Notes under the pieces: generated by a model
Databases searched by the model: none
What the model was told of the DNA's origin: nothing
Seen by the model: only the letters and a program-made list of their open reading frames with translations
Source: Aradus depressus
Taxonomy: Eukaryota > Arthropoda > Insecta > Hemiptera > Aradidae
Reading direction: 5' to 3'
NCBI GenBank assembly: GCA_963662175.1
Contig: OY759222.1
Coordinates: 12,224,222 to 12,288,221 of the forward strand
Length of the DNA: 64,000 bases
Shown: in pieces, positions 54,308-64,000 of the stretch
Layout of the letters: every line of letters begins with the position of its first letter
Position numbering within the stretch: position 1 is the first letter of the stretch
Made by a program: the position numbers and the translations under genes

Positions 54308-55878
54308 CAGTAGAACTTCTATAAGTCGAACATCAAGGGAGACGCCAAAAAATTGGAGTTATAGAGTTTTCGACTTACGGAGGATTTTGATTCGACTTGT
54401 AGAGGTTAAGATTCATTCTAACGAATTTTGAGTTAGAGCCACAGTTTTATAAACTGAAATATATACTTTATATGAAACGACATGCCGAAACCCTTCTTGG
54501 AATGTAGTTTTGAAACTCATATTTTTAGACGTTTTCTTGATTTACCCTAAAACGGTTAGTCTTATTGGAAAATTGTTTCTTATTAAATTTCCAATCGCCT
54601 ATAAGTCCTCAGATTTGAGATACGACCATTACGTCAAAAGTTATAGAGCCTCAATGAATGAAAAATAAATGTTTGTAGGAATGTCAATTAGACAATCTTT
54701 CAGCACTGTTTAAATAGAAGAATGTCGTTACGTAAAGGTTTATTTACTTCATCTTCTATTTGACCTAAAACCAAGTTAATGTGAAGATGGCTGACGTAGT
54801 AAGATAACATTTCGCAGGTTGAAAAATAAAATTTTTTTTTTTTTTTTTTCATGCATTCAAAAATGCCTTATAAATGAAACTGCTCATTCATACTTTATTG
54901 GACTGATAGTCAGGACCCCAGCCTTACGGGTGACTGAGGCGGCAAAGTTTGGAGCGCAGCGAATATGGCAGAGCATTTTTACGATAAAAACATTTACTGA
55001 TATTATTTTTACTGAGAATATGAGTTTTTCGATCTCCTTCCAAAACCATTCCAACGTTTGGGCTAAAAATCAATAAAAAATAAAGAAAAACGTATGTCTG
55101 TCAAGATATTATCTGTTTCACAAAACGTATAGTTAGTTATTATGACTCATGCCCGGGCTTCAACTACGAGGTCATATCGCCTACTACCAGAGAGCTCTTT
55201 CATTACTTTGGTCGACATGAGCCCGACTCTACTGTGGGAGTTCTAAATTTTGCTTACCTTAACTTTTTAATTTATCTAGGACAGGGGGTCGTTAACGAGT
55301 ACCTAAAGCCAGAAAAGGGCAGAAAAAAAAAAAAAAAAAAAAAGTTAGAGAGGTGAAATAAATAAAAATTCAAGTTACAGATGTTACAAACATATTTACA
55401 TATATTTATTATAAATCAACATTATTTCAAAACATCCTTAAAATAAAAAATACCTAGTACCTATATGTAGGTATTAAAAAAAGACAGTAATTTGTTTTTG
55501 CTTTAGATAATTGGTAATCCTATTTATTGTATGTATACTCCTAAATTGTTTTCTAATAATGGTGTACATTGTCGGCAAATTCTTAAAGTCGGTAACTTAT
55601 TTTTCTTAGAGCTATAGAGGTAATAAGTTTCAAATAATCGAGTTGCAAAGGTTGTAAAATAAAACATTGCTATGTTCGAGATACAGAGGTCCAATTTATT
55701 TTTTCGAGTTATCGAGTACCAAAATGGCTTGTAGGGATTCACTGATTATTTCGACTAATAGAGGGTTGAGATTTCGAGTAATGGAGGTTTTGGGGCTTGA
55801 AGGGAAAGGAACAAAACGTTTTTTTCGAGTTTTGGAGGTTTTCGACTTATCGAGGTTCGACTTAAAGAGGTTCTACTG
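54308..55878. mobile_element. Tigger/pogo-like non-autonomous element, TSD TA
   Basis: CAGTAGAACTTCTATAAGTC and GACTTAAAGAGGTTCTACTG, TA at 54306-54307 and 55879-55880. Inverse of 36670-37612 over much of its length. It contains a SINE-A fragment. Confidence 0.82.
55132..55306 (-). mobile_element. SINE-A 3' fragment inside the Tigger element
   Basis: GACTCATGCCCGGGCTTCAA to GTTAACGAGTACCTAAAG. Confidence 0.82.
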
Positions 55879-55889
55879 TACAAAACTAT

Positions 55890-56112
55890 AGTTGTGTCCC
55901 CAATTCTCCCCCTCCCCTTCGGCTATTCCTCTGAAAATAAATAGGTATTTTCATTATAGGGATTTGAGTTTACATATGAAATTTCATATCAATACATTCA
56001 TTGCAACGACAGTTATTAGAGTTTTTGTGTTAAGCCTCCCCCCACCCTTATCTCCCCCTTCTTTTTAGCCGATTTGGCTGAAAATAAATATATGTTGTCC
56101 TTAGAGGGTTCT
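55890..56112 (-). repeat. DR-A copy
   Basis: CTCCCCCTCCCCTTCGGC to TTCTGGATATACAT. Confidence 0.55.
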
Positions 56113-56121
56113 GGATATACA

Positions 56122-56956
56122 TAGGGATATATCGATACAAGTAAAGTATCGATACTTTTCTTTCGATGCCAAGTAGGTATCGAATAGAATAACTTGTATC
56201 GATTCAAAGTACTCGTTTCAAATTTGAACAATTAAAAAAAACAATTTTCTTTTATTTGTTGTTGCAGTAAAATACTGAACTCAAATTCCGGTCCACGGAC
56301 AAATGAGATATATCGATGGTGATAACCTCATATGTGATGTGATCACGCAGTCTGCATGATGCGTCCTTATTTCTTACCTTATTTACATTAAATGGTTTAT
56401 CGTTTATGAAGGTATAAGTTTGTTTAATTTTAAAGAGAACCGTGAACGATTACGATTTCATTATTTTATTTTATTTTTACATTTCATTTTGTCCATTAAA
56501 AATTATAATGCCTCGTCCTAAGGCGAAAGTGTGGATTTATTACACTAAGAACGATTCGATCTCAGCGACTTGCAAAAAGTGTTTTGAAAAAAAGAAATGT
56601 TGTGGGATTACGAATAGTCTCCAGCAGTTTTATATCCTTAATAAAAATAAATTGTATGTTCATTTTATAAGGTTTTTTATTACATTCAGTATGTTTTTAA
56701 TAATATAATTCTAACTTATTCGATTTGATTTATTTGTTTCTTATGCCCACAACAATATCTCATTTACCTATATCTTTCCATTTGTATTGTGTTTTTTATT
56801 ATTATTATGTAGGTATATATACATTAGACATGGTTTAAAATTAATTATAACGAACTACTCAATTCAATCGATACGAGTAGGTTTTATTCGATACTTGAGT
56901 AGCATCGAAAGTTTTATTCGATACTACTCATGAGTAAAAGTATCGATAGAACCCTA
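56122..56956 (+). mobile_element. hAT-like element with BED-finger fragment, 8-bp TSD GATATACA
   Basis: 835 bp. Ends TAGGGATATATCGATAC and GTATCGATAGAACCCTA; TSD at 56114-56121 and 56957-56964. Plus strand from about 56508 encodes MPRPKAKVWIYYTKNDSISA then CKKCFEKKKCCGITNSLQQF, a BED-type zinc finger (C-x2-C; histidines not evident). No catalytic domain. Confidence 0.8.
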
Positions 56957-57044
56957 GATATACATCGTGTACATTTATAAATCTTGTGATATATATCTTG
57001 TGTTCACAGACACACACACATAGACAGATAGACTTGTACATCCC

Positions 57045-57440
57045 TAGTATAGAGAAAGTTATGTAAACAGTCAATTTCTCGTGAGTTTTCACAAAAAAAA
57101 AAAATGCGGTGTGTCTGTGAACACGATAACTCCCGATAGAATAAATGGATCGACACGAAATTTTATATGTGTAGGTACCAACAACTTCGGATGTATGCAA
57201 TACTTGTTAATTTTCAGCAAAATTGGGTAGGGGAAGAGGAGTTCAATTCATCGTTCTGAATAGACATTTAAAAACGAATTATGGTGTTCACAGACAAACA
57301 CACATAGAGACAGTTTTTTTTTTTTTGTATCAGGCAGTCGGAAAACATGAAATTCCATTAAAAACTCCGTATCGAATTTTATACTTCACATATCTTGGTA
57401 GTAAATACTGAAAAGGGAAACATGACTCGAATCTGAAACC
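57045..57440 (+). repeat. DR-A copy
   Basis: AGAGAAAGTTATGTAAACAG, CACGATAACTCCCGATAGAA; a second, inverted end near 57350-57400. Confidence 0.55.
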
Positions 57441-57629
57441 TTAACAGGGGCGTAGCCAGGATTTTGAGCAGGGGGGGGGGGGGGGCAAAGTTAGGCTACA
57501 GGGGTGGGGGGTACAGACTCCCGAGGGGCACAGCCCTATGTTTCCATGGTTAGCGTTGCAGACTTATTGTTATTAATTTGGGAAACTCGGACCAGTATAA
57601 GCTCCCCCTGAGGAAACCACTGACTGTAA

Positions 57630-57631
<2 letters not shown>

Positions 57632-57661
<30 letters not shown>

Positions 57662-57860
57662 GGCCTTATGTACGATGCATATTAGCCATGACTCTTATTA
57701 ATGGTGTTTTACCTAATTATTTACGACATCCATGGCCCCGGGAGGAAGTTTTATCTACGAAATAAAACTCACTCCCGGACGGGATTCGAACCCGCAAACC
57801 AAGGTGAGACCATGCGACCAAAGCCCTACGCACTAGCCCACACGGCCACCATGGCTCCCA
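57632..57860 (-). mobile_element. SINE-B, 9-bp TSD
   Basis: T run, body, GGTTCGAATCC box B (inverted GGATTCGAACC). TSD ACTGTAATA at 57623-57631 and 57861-57869. Confidence 0.93.
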
Positions 57861-57873
57861 ACTGTAATACTTA

Positions 57874-58026
57874 AGTTGACTTCACATGAGCAGCAAAACT
57901 GCAAAGCTCAGCAGCAGCAAATGCACGCTGTGGTTTCTGTGCTTTTAGAATTAAATGACTCACATCCAATAGCGTGCATTTGCTGCTGCTGCTCTTTTTA
58001 TTTTTACTATCCATGTAAAATCAGCT
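57874..58026. mobile_element. PIF/Harbinger-like MITE, TSD TTA
   Basis: Imperfect TIR AGTTGACTTCACATG / CATGTAAAATCAGCT with TTA at 57871-57873 and 58027-58029; internal pairing of AGCAGCAGCAAATGCACGCT with its complement. Confidence 0.7.
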
Positions 58027-58984
58027 TTAAGAGTATAAAGTATAACATAAATGAAGATTTTGAACGAGGAAATGAAATGATAGAATTCATATATATTTAA
58101 ATAAATGTAACATGACTTGTTTTGTACATGTACATTTAAGAACAACACAATTTTTGTTATCTTGGTTTTTGCTCTGGCCAGGGAGGGGGGCACGTGCCCC
58201 CCTGACCACGCCCCTGTCAGTAGGTTTCGATAAACATATACAAATTTTGTGTCCATAAATTTATTTTATTGGGAGTTATCGTATTCACAGAAAAACAATG
58301 TTTTTTTTGTAATTAGGGGTTGGAAAACATGAAATTGTATTAAAATTTAATTGATTAATTCGTGCTGTGAAAACCTAAAATGTTGGCGGATACTCAACAA
58401 CAAATTTATGATGGATTTCATAACTTCCCCTATACTTCAAATGTCTGAAAGAAGTAAACAATGTAAATCCATTTTTAATAAAAACAATTTTTTTAGTTTA
58501 TTTAATTTTAATCTTGGTTTTTTGCTCTGGCGAGGGGGGGCAGCGCCCCCCTGCCCCCCCCCCCCCCCCTGGCCACGCCTCTGACCCTAACGCAAATTAA
58601 TTGATCAAACTACCGTAAAATTACTGACCGTTAAAGAAATAAGCAATATTTAAAAATAATCAATAATTAAATAATATTTTTATTAAATTCAAATTCGCTG
58701 ATTGACTTTTGCATAACTGCAAATATATACAGTTACCATATGTTGCTTATTTTTCAATTGATGGTCGATTGACATGGCATTGGAGATGTCAAGTCTGCCG
58801 CCTGTTTTAAATTGAAATAATAATTTCTACAGCTTCCTTGAAAGAAGCCAACACACTTCCCAGTAACATGTCGCAGTATATCTCCCCGAACAAACATAAC
58901 CTTTCAAAAAAAATAAAAAAGACCTTCAAATCTTGTTCTTATATTTTTAGGGATCCATATATTGAAAAGATATGATAAAAAGTG

Positions 58985-59400
58985 TCCTCGGTGAATTACC
59001 GATGTATTTGTACACCAAGCACGAATCGCTCTTCCTGCAAAACCAGTCGTCCGTTCGGTTTTTTGACTCGAGCCTCCCTCTTATCCCCCTCCCCTTTGTC
59101 TGATTCCGCTGAAAATTAATAACTGGCGTCTTAATAAGGGTTTGAATTTACATAAACAATTTGATGTCAATACATTCATTACAACGGCAGATATTAGAGT
59201 TTCTGTGTTAAGCTTCCCCCCTAATCGATCAACTTCTTTTTGGTCGATTTTGCTCATAAACTCAATACATCGACTGTTATTGGGATTTTTGAGTTGAGCA
59301 CTCCTTTGATCCTCATCTTCGACTGATTCCGCTCAAAGTTAATAGGTGTCGTCTTAATAGGAGTTTGAATTTACATATAAAATTTCGTATCAATACTGTG
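58985..59400 (-). repeat. DR-A copy
   Basis: TCCCTCTTATCCCCCTCCCC and repeated TCAATACATTCATTACAACG modules. Confidence 0.6.
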
Positions 59401-59434
59401 ATGTATTTAAAAAAATACACACATTAAAATGACT

Positions 59435-59439
<5 letters not shown>

Positions 59440-59471
<32 letters not shown>

Positions 59472-59670
59472 GCCTTATGTACGATGCATATTAGCCATGA
59501 CTCTTATAATGGTGTTTTTTACCTAATTATTTACGACATCCATGGCCCCGGGAGGGAGTTTTATCTACGAAATAAAACTCACTCCCGGACGGGATTCGAA
59601 CCCGCAAACCAAGGTGAGACCATGCGACTAAAACCCTACGCTCTAGCCCGCACGGCCACCATGGCTCCCA
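59440..59670 (-). mobile_element. SINE-B, about 8-bp TSD
   Basis: T run of about 32, body and head as in the other copies. TSD ACTAAATT at about 59432-59439 and 59671-59678. Confidence 0.92.
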
Positions 59671-59696
59671 ACTAAATTATTGGTATTGGGGAAATA

Positions 59697-60400
59697 ATTA
59701 TATTTATTTTTCTATAAAAAGCAATTTTCTTTTGAAACAAATGAATAAAAAAAAAAAACAAGGCCAGCAGCTGTTTTTAGTGTGTGTTGAGACGAGTCGA
59801 GGCCTGGGTAGAATGGAGACGGTCTGAGTGAACATGGACAGTGTGTGGTAAGGCTTAAGTTGTGATGAACTAAATAGGAGTGAATTGACGGTGAAATTGA
59901 TACAATAAGAAGGTACTGTTGTTTGTTTATATGTACAGGATATATGCCCAGAAATATATAACTTAATTTTAAAGAATGGCCAAAAATATAAAACAAATAA
60001 AAGATTGAAATAGTGTTAAGAATTTAGTTTGTAAGATTTTTCTTTTGATTTTTGTTTGTTTCAATGTTTAGTTTTTTTTATTTAATAATGTAGATGATTT
60101 AAGAAAATTAACCCAAATTATTTGTTCTCGTAAATTCTATTCTATTCATTTTCCCTGTTGGCCAAGTAAGATTGTTTGAAAAACCTTTGGATTAGAAATA
60201 AATATATTTGAAAAATTTAGATCTCTTTAGAAATCCAAATAAAAAGCTTGTTAATTGAATTTTTTTTTTAAATTTACGTGTACTTTCTTTAAAATTGCAC
60301 GTCTTTAATTATTGATATTTTTTAGGGCCCTTTTCGGAAATGACTGTAAAAATCAAAATTAAATAGAAGACCAGTTATAAAATTTCTATAGGAAATGTGG
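59697..60400 (-). repeat. DR-B, longest copy
   Basis: About 700 bp. It aligns inverted with 34525-34990, 31394-31750 and 38960-39270, so it links those partial copies into one family. Confidence 0.75.
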
Positions 60401-60459
60401 TATTATTAATTTTACTTATATTTTTTGATTTATTATATTTTACATAATTTCCCTTTACC

Positions 60460-60610
60460 ACAATACATTCATTACAACGGTAGTAATAAGTTTTTTGAAT
60501 CGAGTCCCCCACTATTACCCCTGTCCCTTTGCCCGATTAAGCTGATAATCAATAGGTGTCATCTTTATGAAATTTCCAGCCGATCTATTCATTCTATCGG
60601 GAGTTTTCTT
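60460..60610 (-). repeat. DR-A fragment
   Basis: AATACATTCATTACAACGG to TCATTCTATCGGGAG. Confidence 0.5.
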
Positions 60611-60853
60611 GTTTATGCCATGTCTAATGTTAAGTTACTGGCAAAACGACTTAAGACCACCATTCCAGGAAAACTACTTAAATGCTTTGTTATATGAAAA
60701 TTATTACAGTCTATGAAGTTCCACGACTTTTGCTTATGCACATTTATTTCAGGTTATTAAATCTAAAAACTTTCTAACTCTACTGTATAGAAGGGTTGAG
60801 GGATGAAGGATAGAAATTTATTTTATTAAAAGTGGGGCTCTATAAACTATTTT

Positions 60854-61052
60854 AGCTCAAGATCGCGGGCTCGAAAAAAAGGCACATGTTTTTTAATGGG
60901 ACGTTAAGCAATGATTCGAGCCTGCACGATGTCAGGTACTCGTTAGACTCCTATCCTATGTGAATAAGAATTTAGTGTAGAGAAAATTTAGGACTACCAT
61001 AGTAGAGTCGGTCTAATGTCCACGAGAGTGACGATCGAGCGCTCTTGTAATA
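60854..61052 (+). mobile_element. SINE-A, highly degraded
   Basis: AGCTCAAGATCGCGGGCTCG through GAGAGTGACGATCGAGCGCTC with deletions. Confidence 0.7.
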
Positions 61053-61095
61053 TGAAAACTGACATTATTGCAGAGATATTGTGAAATAATTCAAA

Positions 61096-61416
61096 TGAAC
61101 TTGAATGAAATAAAACTCGTTTATTTGTGGTATTGTCTAATTTCACAGAATATATTTACATGGGAGTACTTTCGGTATTTCTACCATCCTCAGCCAAAAG
61201 CATAAGAGATGACATCTTATCTAAAGCATAAGTGATAAGAGTCTTATCTAAATCATAAGCGATAAGAGTCTTATCTAAAGCATAAGAGATAAGAGTCTTA
61301 TCTCTTATGATTTTGGCTGAGGATGGTAGAAATACCGAAAGTACTCCCATGTATATACATATATTCTGTGAAATTAGACAATACCACAAATAAACTAGTT
61401 TTATTTCATTCAAGCT
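61096..61416. mobile_element. Foldback of two hammerhead-like modules with expanded centre
   Basis: Arms as in 52989-53205, with CTGAGGA, GGTA/TACC and GAAA at minus 61193-61170 and plus 61317-61340. The centre is a run of 28-bp units (GATAAGAGTCTTATCTAAAGCATAA-like). Confidence 0.82.
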
Positions 61417-61788
61417 CTTGTAATTGCTATGATCCTGTGTTATTGTTATGATACACATATATGAATGCATGATCTCCTCCAAAAATTAATTCAGGCTGAT
61501 AGATGTGGAAACATATGTCTCAGAGATAAGTAACTTGTCCTTGGAAGCCATTGACTAATAATGAAGGGGCATAACTTTTAAAAGTATTTAAAAATATCAA
61601 AAAATGTTTTAAAAAACAACAACAAAAAACAGAATTAGTAGTGAAGAAACTATTTCTAGCAAGATTAGTAATACGTTAGAGGTTAGGTAAGAACTGAAGT
61701 GCAAGGTCGTATAATAGGGAAAGTGACCTAGACTCAGGATCACCACCGACCTTGACATTGGCATTTCACCTCCCGAACCTATAGGCTA
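61417..61788. other. No gene recognised
   Basis: AT-rich DNA leading into the 52-bp minisatellite. Confidence 0.3.
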
Positions 61789-61789
61789 G

Positions 61790-62045
61790 GTAGAAGGCAA
61801 CAGCGGACGGCTGCCATGAATTGGCACAGAAAGTAGGCTATATAGAAGGCAACAGCGAGAGGCTGCCATGAATTGGCACAGAAGTAGACTAGTTAGAAGG
61901 CAACAGCGAACGACTGACATGAATTGGCACAGAAAGTAGGCTAGATAGAAGGCAACAGCAAACGACTGCCATGAATTGGCACAGAAAGTAGGCTAGATAG
62001 AAGGCAACAGCGGACAGCTGCCATGAATTGGCACAGAAAGTAGAC
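61790..62045. repeat. 52-bp minisatellite, five units
   Basis: AGAAGGCAACAGC begins at 61792, 61844, 61895, 61947 and 61999. Units end TGAATTGGCACAGAAAGTAG. Confidence 0.95.
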
Positions 62046-62049
62046 AGAA

Positions 62050-62920
62050 AAAAGACTTATCTTAAAAATATATAATCATCAAATATTTACAATTAAAAGA
62101 AAATATTGTGTTTTTTTTTTGTATTTGTTAATATTAGGAATTTTATATTAATTTAATTTCTATTATTTATTTTTTTTATTTTTATAATTATTGTTATTCA
62201 TCTCATGTTTTTATTCAAAGATTTAATATCGGTTAATTTATAAACAATCTTTTTGTGCAACATTGTATGACATATAAAATTACCATATAATTTAATGGAA
62301 ACAAATATTATTATTATTATAATTATTGTAATTTGCTTACATGAATCCTTCATTAGAATAAAATGGTCAGACAGATGAGGGGTTTTAGCGTCGCCATCTT
62401 GTGCCCACTCTACCCTGAACAAAATATATTATATATTCTTTAAAGAACAATTTTTGTAGACGCAATTTCCTCTATGAAAGCAATTGTTTATCAAAAATTA
62501 ATGAGAGGAAAAAAATGTTATTAATTAATTATTCTTACATTTTATCAATTCATTGCCGTTATATTAATTACTGTGATCAATTTAATTATAGGAAATTGTT
62601 TAATACACTGTAATATTCCTTATTATTTTAACCCATTTTTTCTCTGTCATGAAATATTCATACTTTAGCTCTACTTATGTTATGAACCATATCTATAAAA
62701 AAAAAAAATGAAAGCCAGTGTTGTGTTATACGTGATGATGGAAACACACTGATGGTAGTATAAGGCTAGCGAAGATCTCAGCAGCAGAACTGATTGGCAT
62801 TCCAACGTTCGTTCGCTCTTTAAGCAAGCGTATAATTTAAAAAATAATTAAAAATAGTATCTAATATCTTTATTAGTATTATTATTATTTTTACACTCAT
62901 TTATTTTCTATTATTTATTT
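62050..62920. other. AT-rich stretch, no gene
   Basis: Only ATTATT-rich simple sequence and short unsupported frames. Confidence 0.3.
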
Positions 62921-62924
62921 ATAT

Positions 62925-63255
62925 CTCTTGATTCCAAATATGAAAAAAAAAATGGGTTTGTATGTGAACATGATAACTCCCGATAGAATGAATGTATCGA
63001 CATGAAATTTCATATTTATTGTTTAAAACCAATGAGGACATAACTTGCTAAATTTCAGCGATATCGGCTGAAGGGAAGAGGGATTCAGGAGAGGGGCTCG
63101 ATTGAAAAACTATGTGATGAATTTATCGACACAAAATTAAGTATGAGGATTTACGAGCCCCTATGTAAGTCAACTGTTCAATATTGCCGACTGGTTTTGG
63201 AGGAGCGAAAAGTTAATTGATTAATTCGTTCTGGGGAAGTACATAGCCGGTGATT
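62925..63255 (+). repeat. DR-A copy, well preserved
   Basis: GATTCCAAATATGAAAAAAA, AACTCCCGATAGAATGAATG to GGGGAAGTACATAGCCGGTG. Confidence 0.65.
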
Positions 63256-63913
63256 CATTTACTATTTTTTTATTTTATTTTTTACTATTATTGTTATTAT
63301 TTAATCATATGAGTGTTCAACTCCAACATTTAATTAACTGTTTAAGGATATAATTTATAAACTTAATGTATCTTGTATCATGTTATCGTTTAACGGAAAT
63401 AAATAATATTATTATAATTATTAAAAGCTGGAATATGGAGCATAATGTGCAGCAACGATTATGCAATAATTATATGTGAGCAGAAAGAGGTTCTCTCATG
63501 GCTCGGGATTTCCACAAGGCGAAGTAACGACCTTCTCATATGACTCAGACACCAGAAGTAAGTTGTACAACTTAGAAATATATATACTGTATCTGGGACT
63601 TGAAGGTTAATGTACTTAATGTTAAGACATTACTTTGAGTGTTGGAGGTGATCACCGAAGGTAGTGCATCGATTTTAATATTACCGTCACTGTTCAATAA
63701 TTTGAAGTCAGAGTCATACGGATAACGTGGGGTATTGTAAACGTGCGTATCCAGAACACTCTAAGGAGGATTGATTTTCAGTCAAATCAGTCTAAGGGAA
63801 GGGGGGGGGGGGGGGGGGGGGCATAAGGGAGGAGGCTTAAAACAAAAATCCCAATAACTGCCGAAGTAATGAACATGAATTTTTATATCTAAGTTCAAAA
63901 TCCCACAAGGGAG

Positions 63914-64000
63914 CAGAGTTGGGCTTAGTCATTAATATTTTCAATCGATTGACGAATCAAACCAAAAAGTTAGTGATTGATAATTTAGTTTTAGTCACTA
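63914..64000. mobile_element. Possible hAT left end, cut by the window edge
   Basis: CAGAGTTGGGCTTAGTCATT resembles hAT TIRs; the rest lies outside the window. A DR-A fragment precedes it (63768-63912). Confidence 0.3.

Larger units (their letters stand above)
57445..58583. mobile_element. hAT-like element with nested SINE-B and MITE
   Basis: Left end CAGGGGCGTAGCCAGGATTT; right end GGCCACGCCTCTG; putative TSD ACCTTAAC/ACCCTAAC (7 of 8, sharing one base with the left end). A second right-end-like sequence (GACCACGCCCCTG) lies at 58200-58217, so two related copies may be merged. Confidence 0.55.

Noticed and set aside
61156..61482. 108-codon minus-strand frame with repeated YALDKTLI-like text
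   Set aside because: Translation of the loop array of a foldback element; the repetition is nucleotide-level.

Overview
The window is a repeat-rich, AT-rich animal nuclear sequence, most likely from an insect. The only gene that can be fully reconstructed is a GMC-family oxidoreductase of the insect glucose-dehydrogenase-like type. It has five coding exons on the minus strand, GT-AG introns and compatible phases, giving a 619-residue secreted FAD enzyme between 51794 and 25196. Its introns (about 6.8, 14.4, 1.0 and 2.5 kb) are filled with transposable elements. Hemiptera is a guess; the order cannot be fixed from what is visible. A short possible last exon of another gene, plus strand, lies at 5102-5209.

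Almost everything else is mobile or repetitive. SINE-A is a tRNA-derived SINE of about 340 bp with roughly 30 copies on both strands; its 3' tail is two or three CCTAA units, the same pentamer as the insect telomere repeat. SINE-B is a second tRNA-derived SINE with an A-tail and five copies, each with a clear target-site duplication (TSD). Degraded LINE 3' ends (Jockey-like, R1-like and I-like) occur at 4.4, 8.9, 14.2, 17.9, 18.4 and 30.2 kb. Non-autonomous DNA transposons include four Tigger/pogo-like, four or five hAT-like and two PIF/Harbinger-like elements, plus several foldback MITEs. A very abundant unclassified repeat, here DR-A, fills much of the remaining space.

Layout: 1-5 kb, hAT MITE, SINE-A, a 29-bp minisatellite, DR-A and a LINE fragment; 5-9 kb, the putative exon and a cluster of SINE-A copies; 9-14 kb, R1-like LINE, irregular and perfect minisatellites and a Harbinger-like MITE; 14-25 kb, LINE remnants, Tigger MITE, SINE-A and a probable SINE 3' transduction; 25-51.8 kb, the GMC gene with its TE-filled introns; 51.8-64 kb, SINEs, foldbacks, Tigger and hAT elements and a 52-bp minisatellite.

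The most unusual signal is a set of short elements built around a hammerhead-ribozyme-like core (CTGANGA, short hairpin, GAAA). They occur singly and as inverted pairs at ten or more loci. One is a 135-bp insertion with an 11-bp TSD and an empty site in another copy of the host repeat. They resemble terminal repeats of Penelope-like retroelements. All calls come from reading the sequence; no database search was made.
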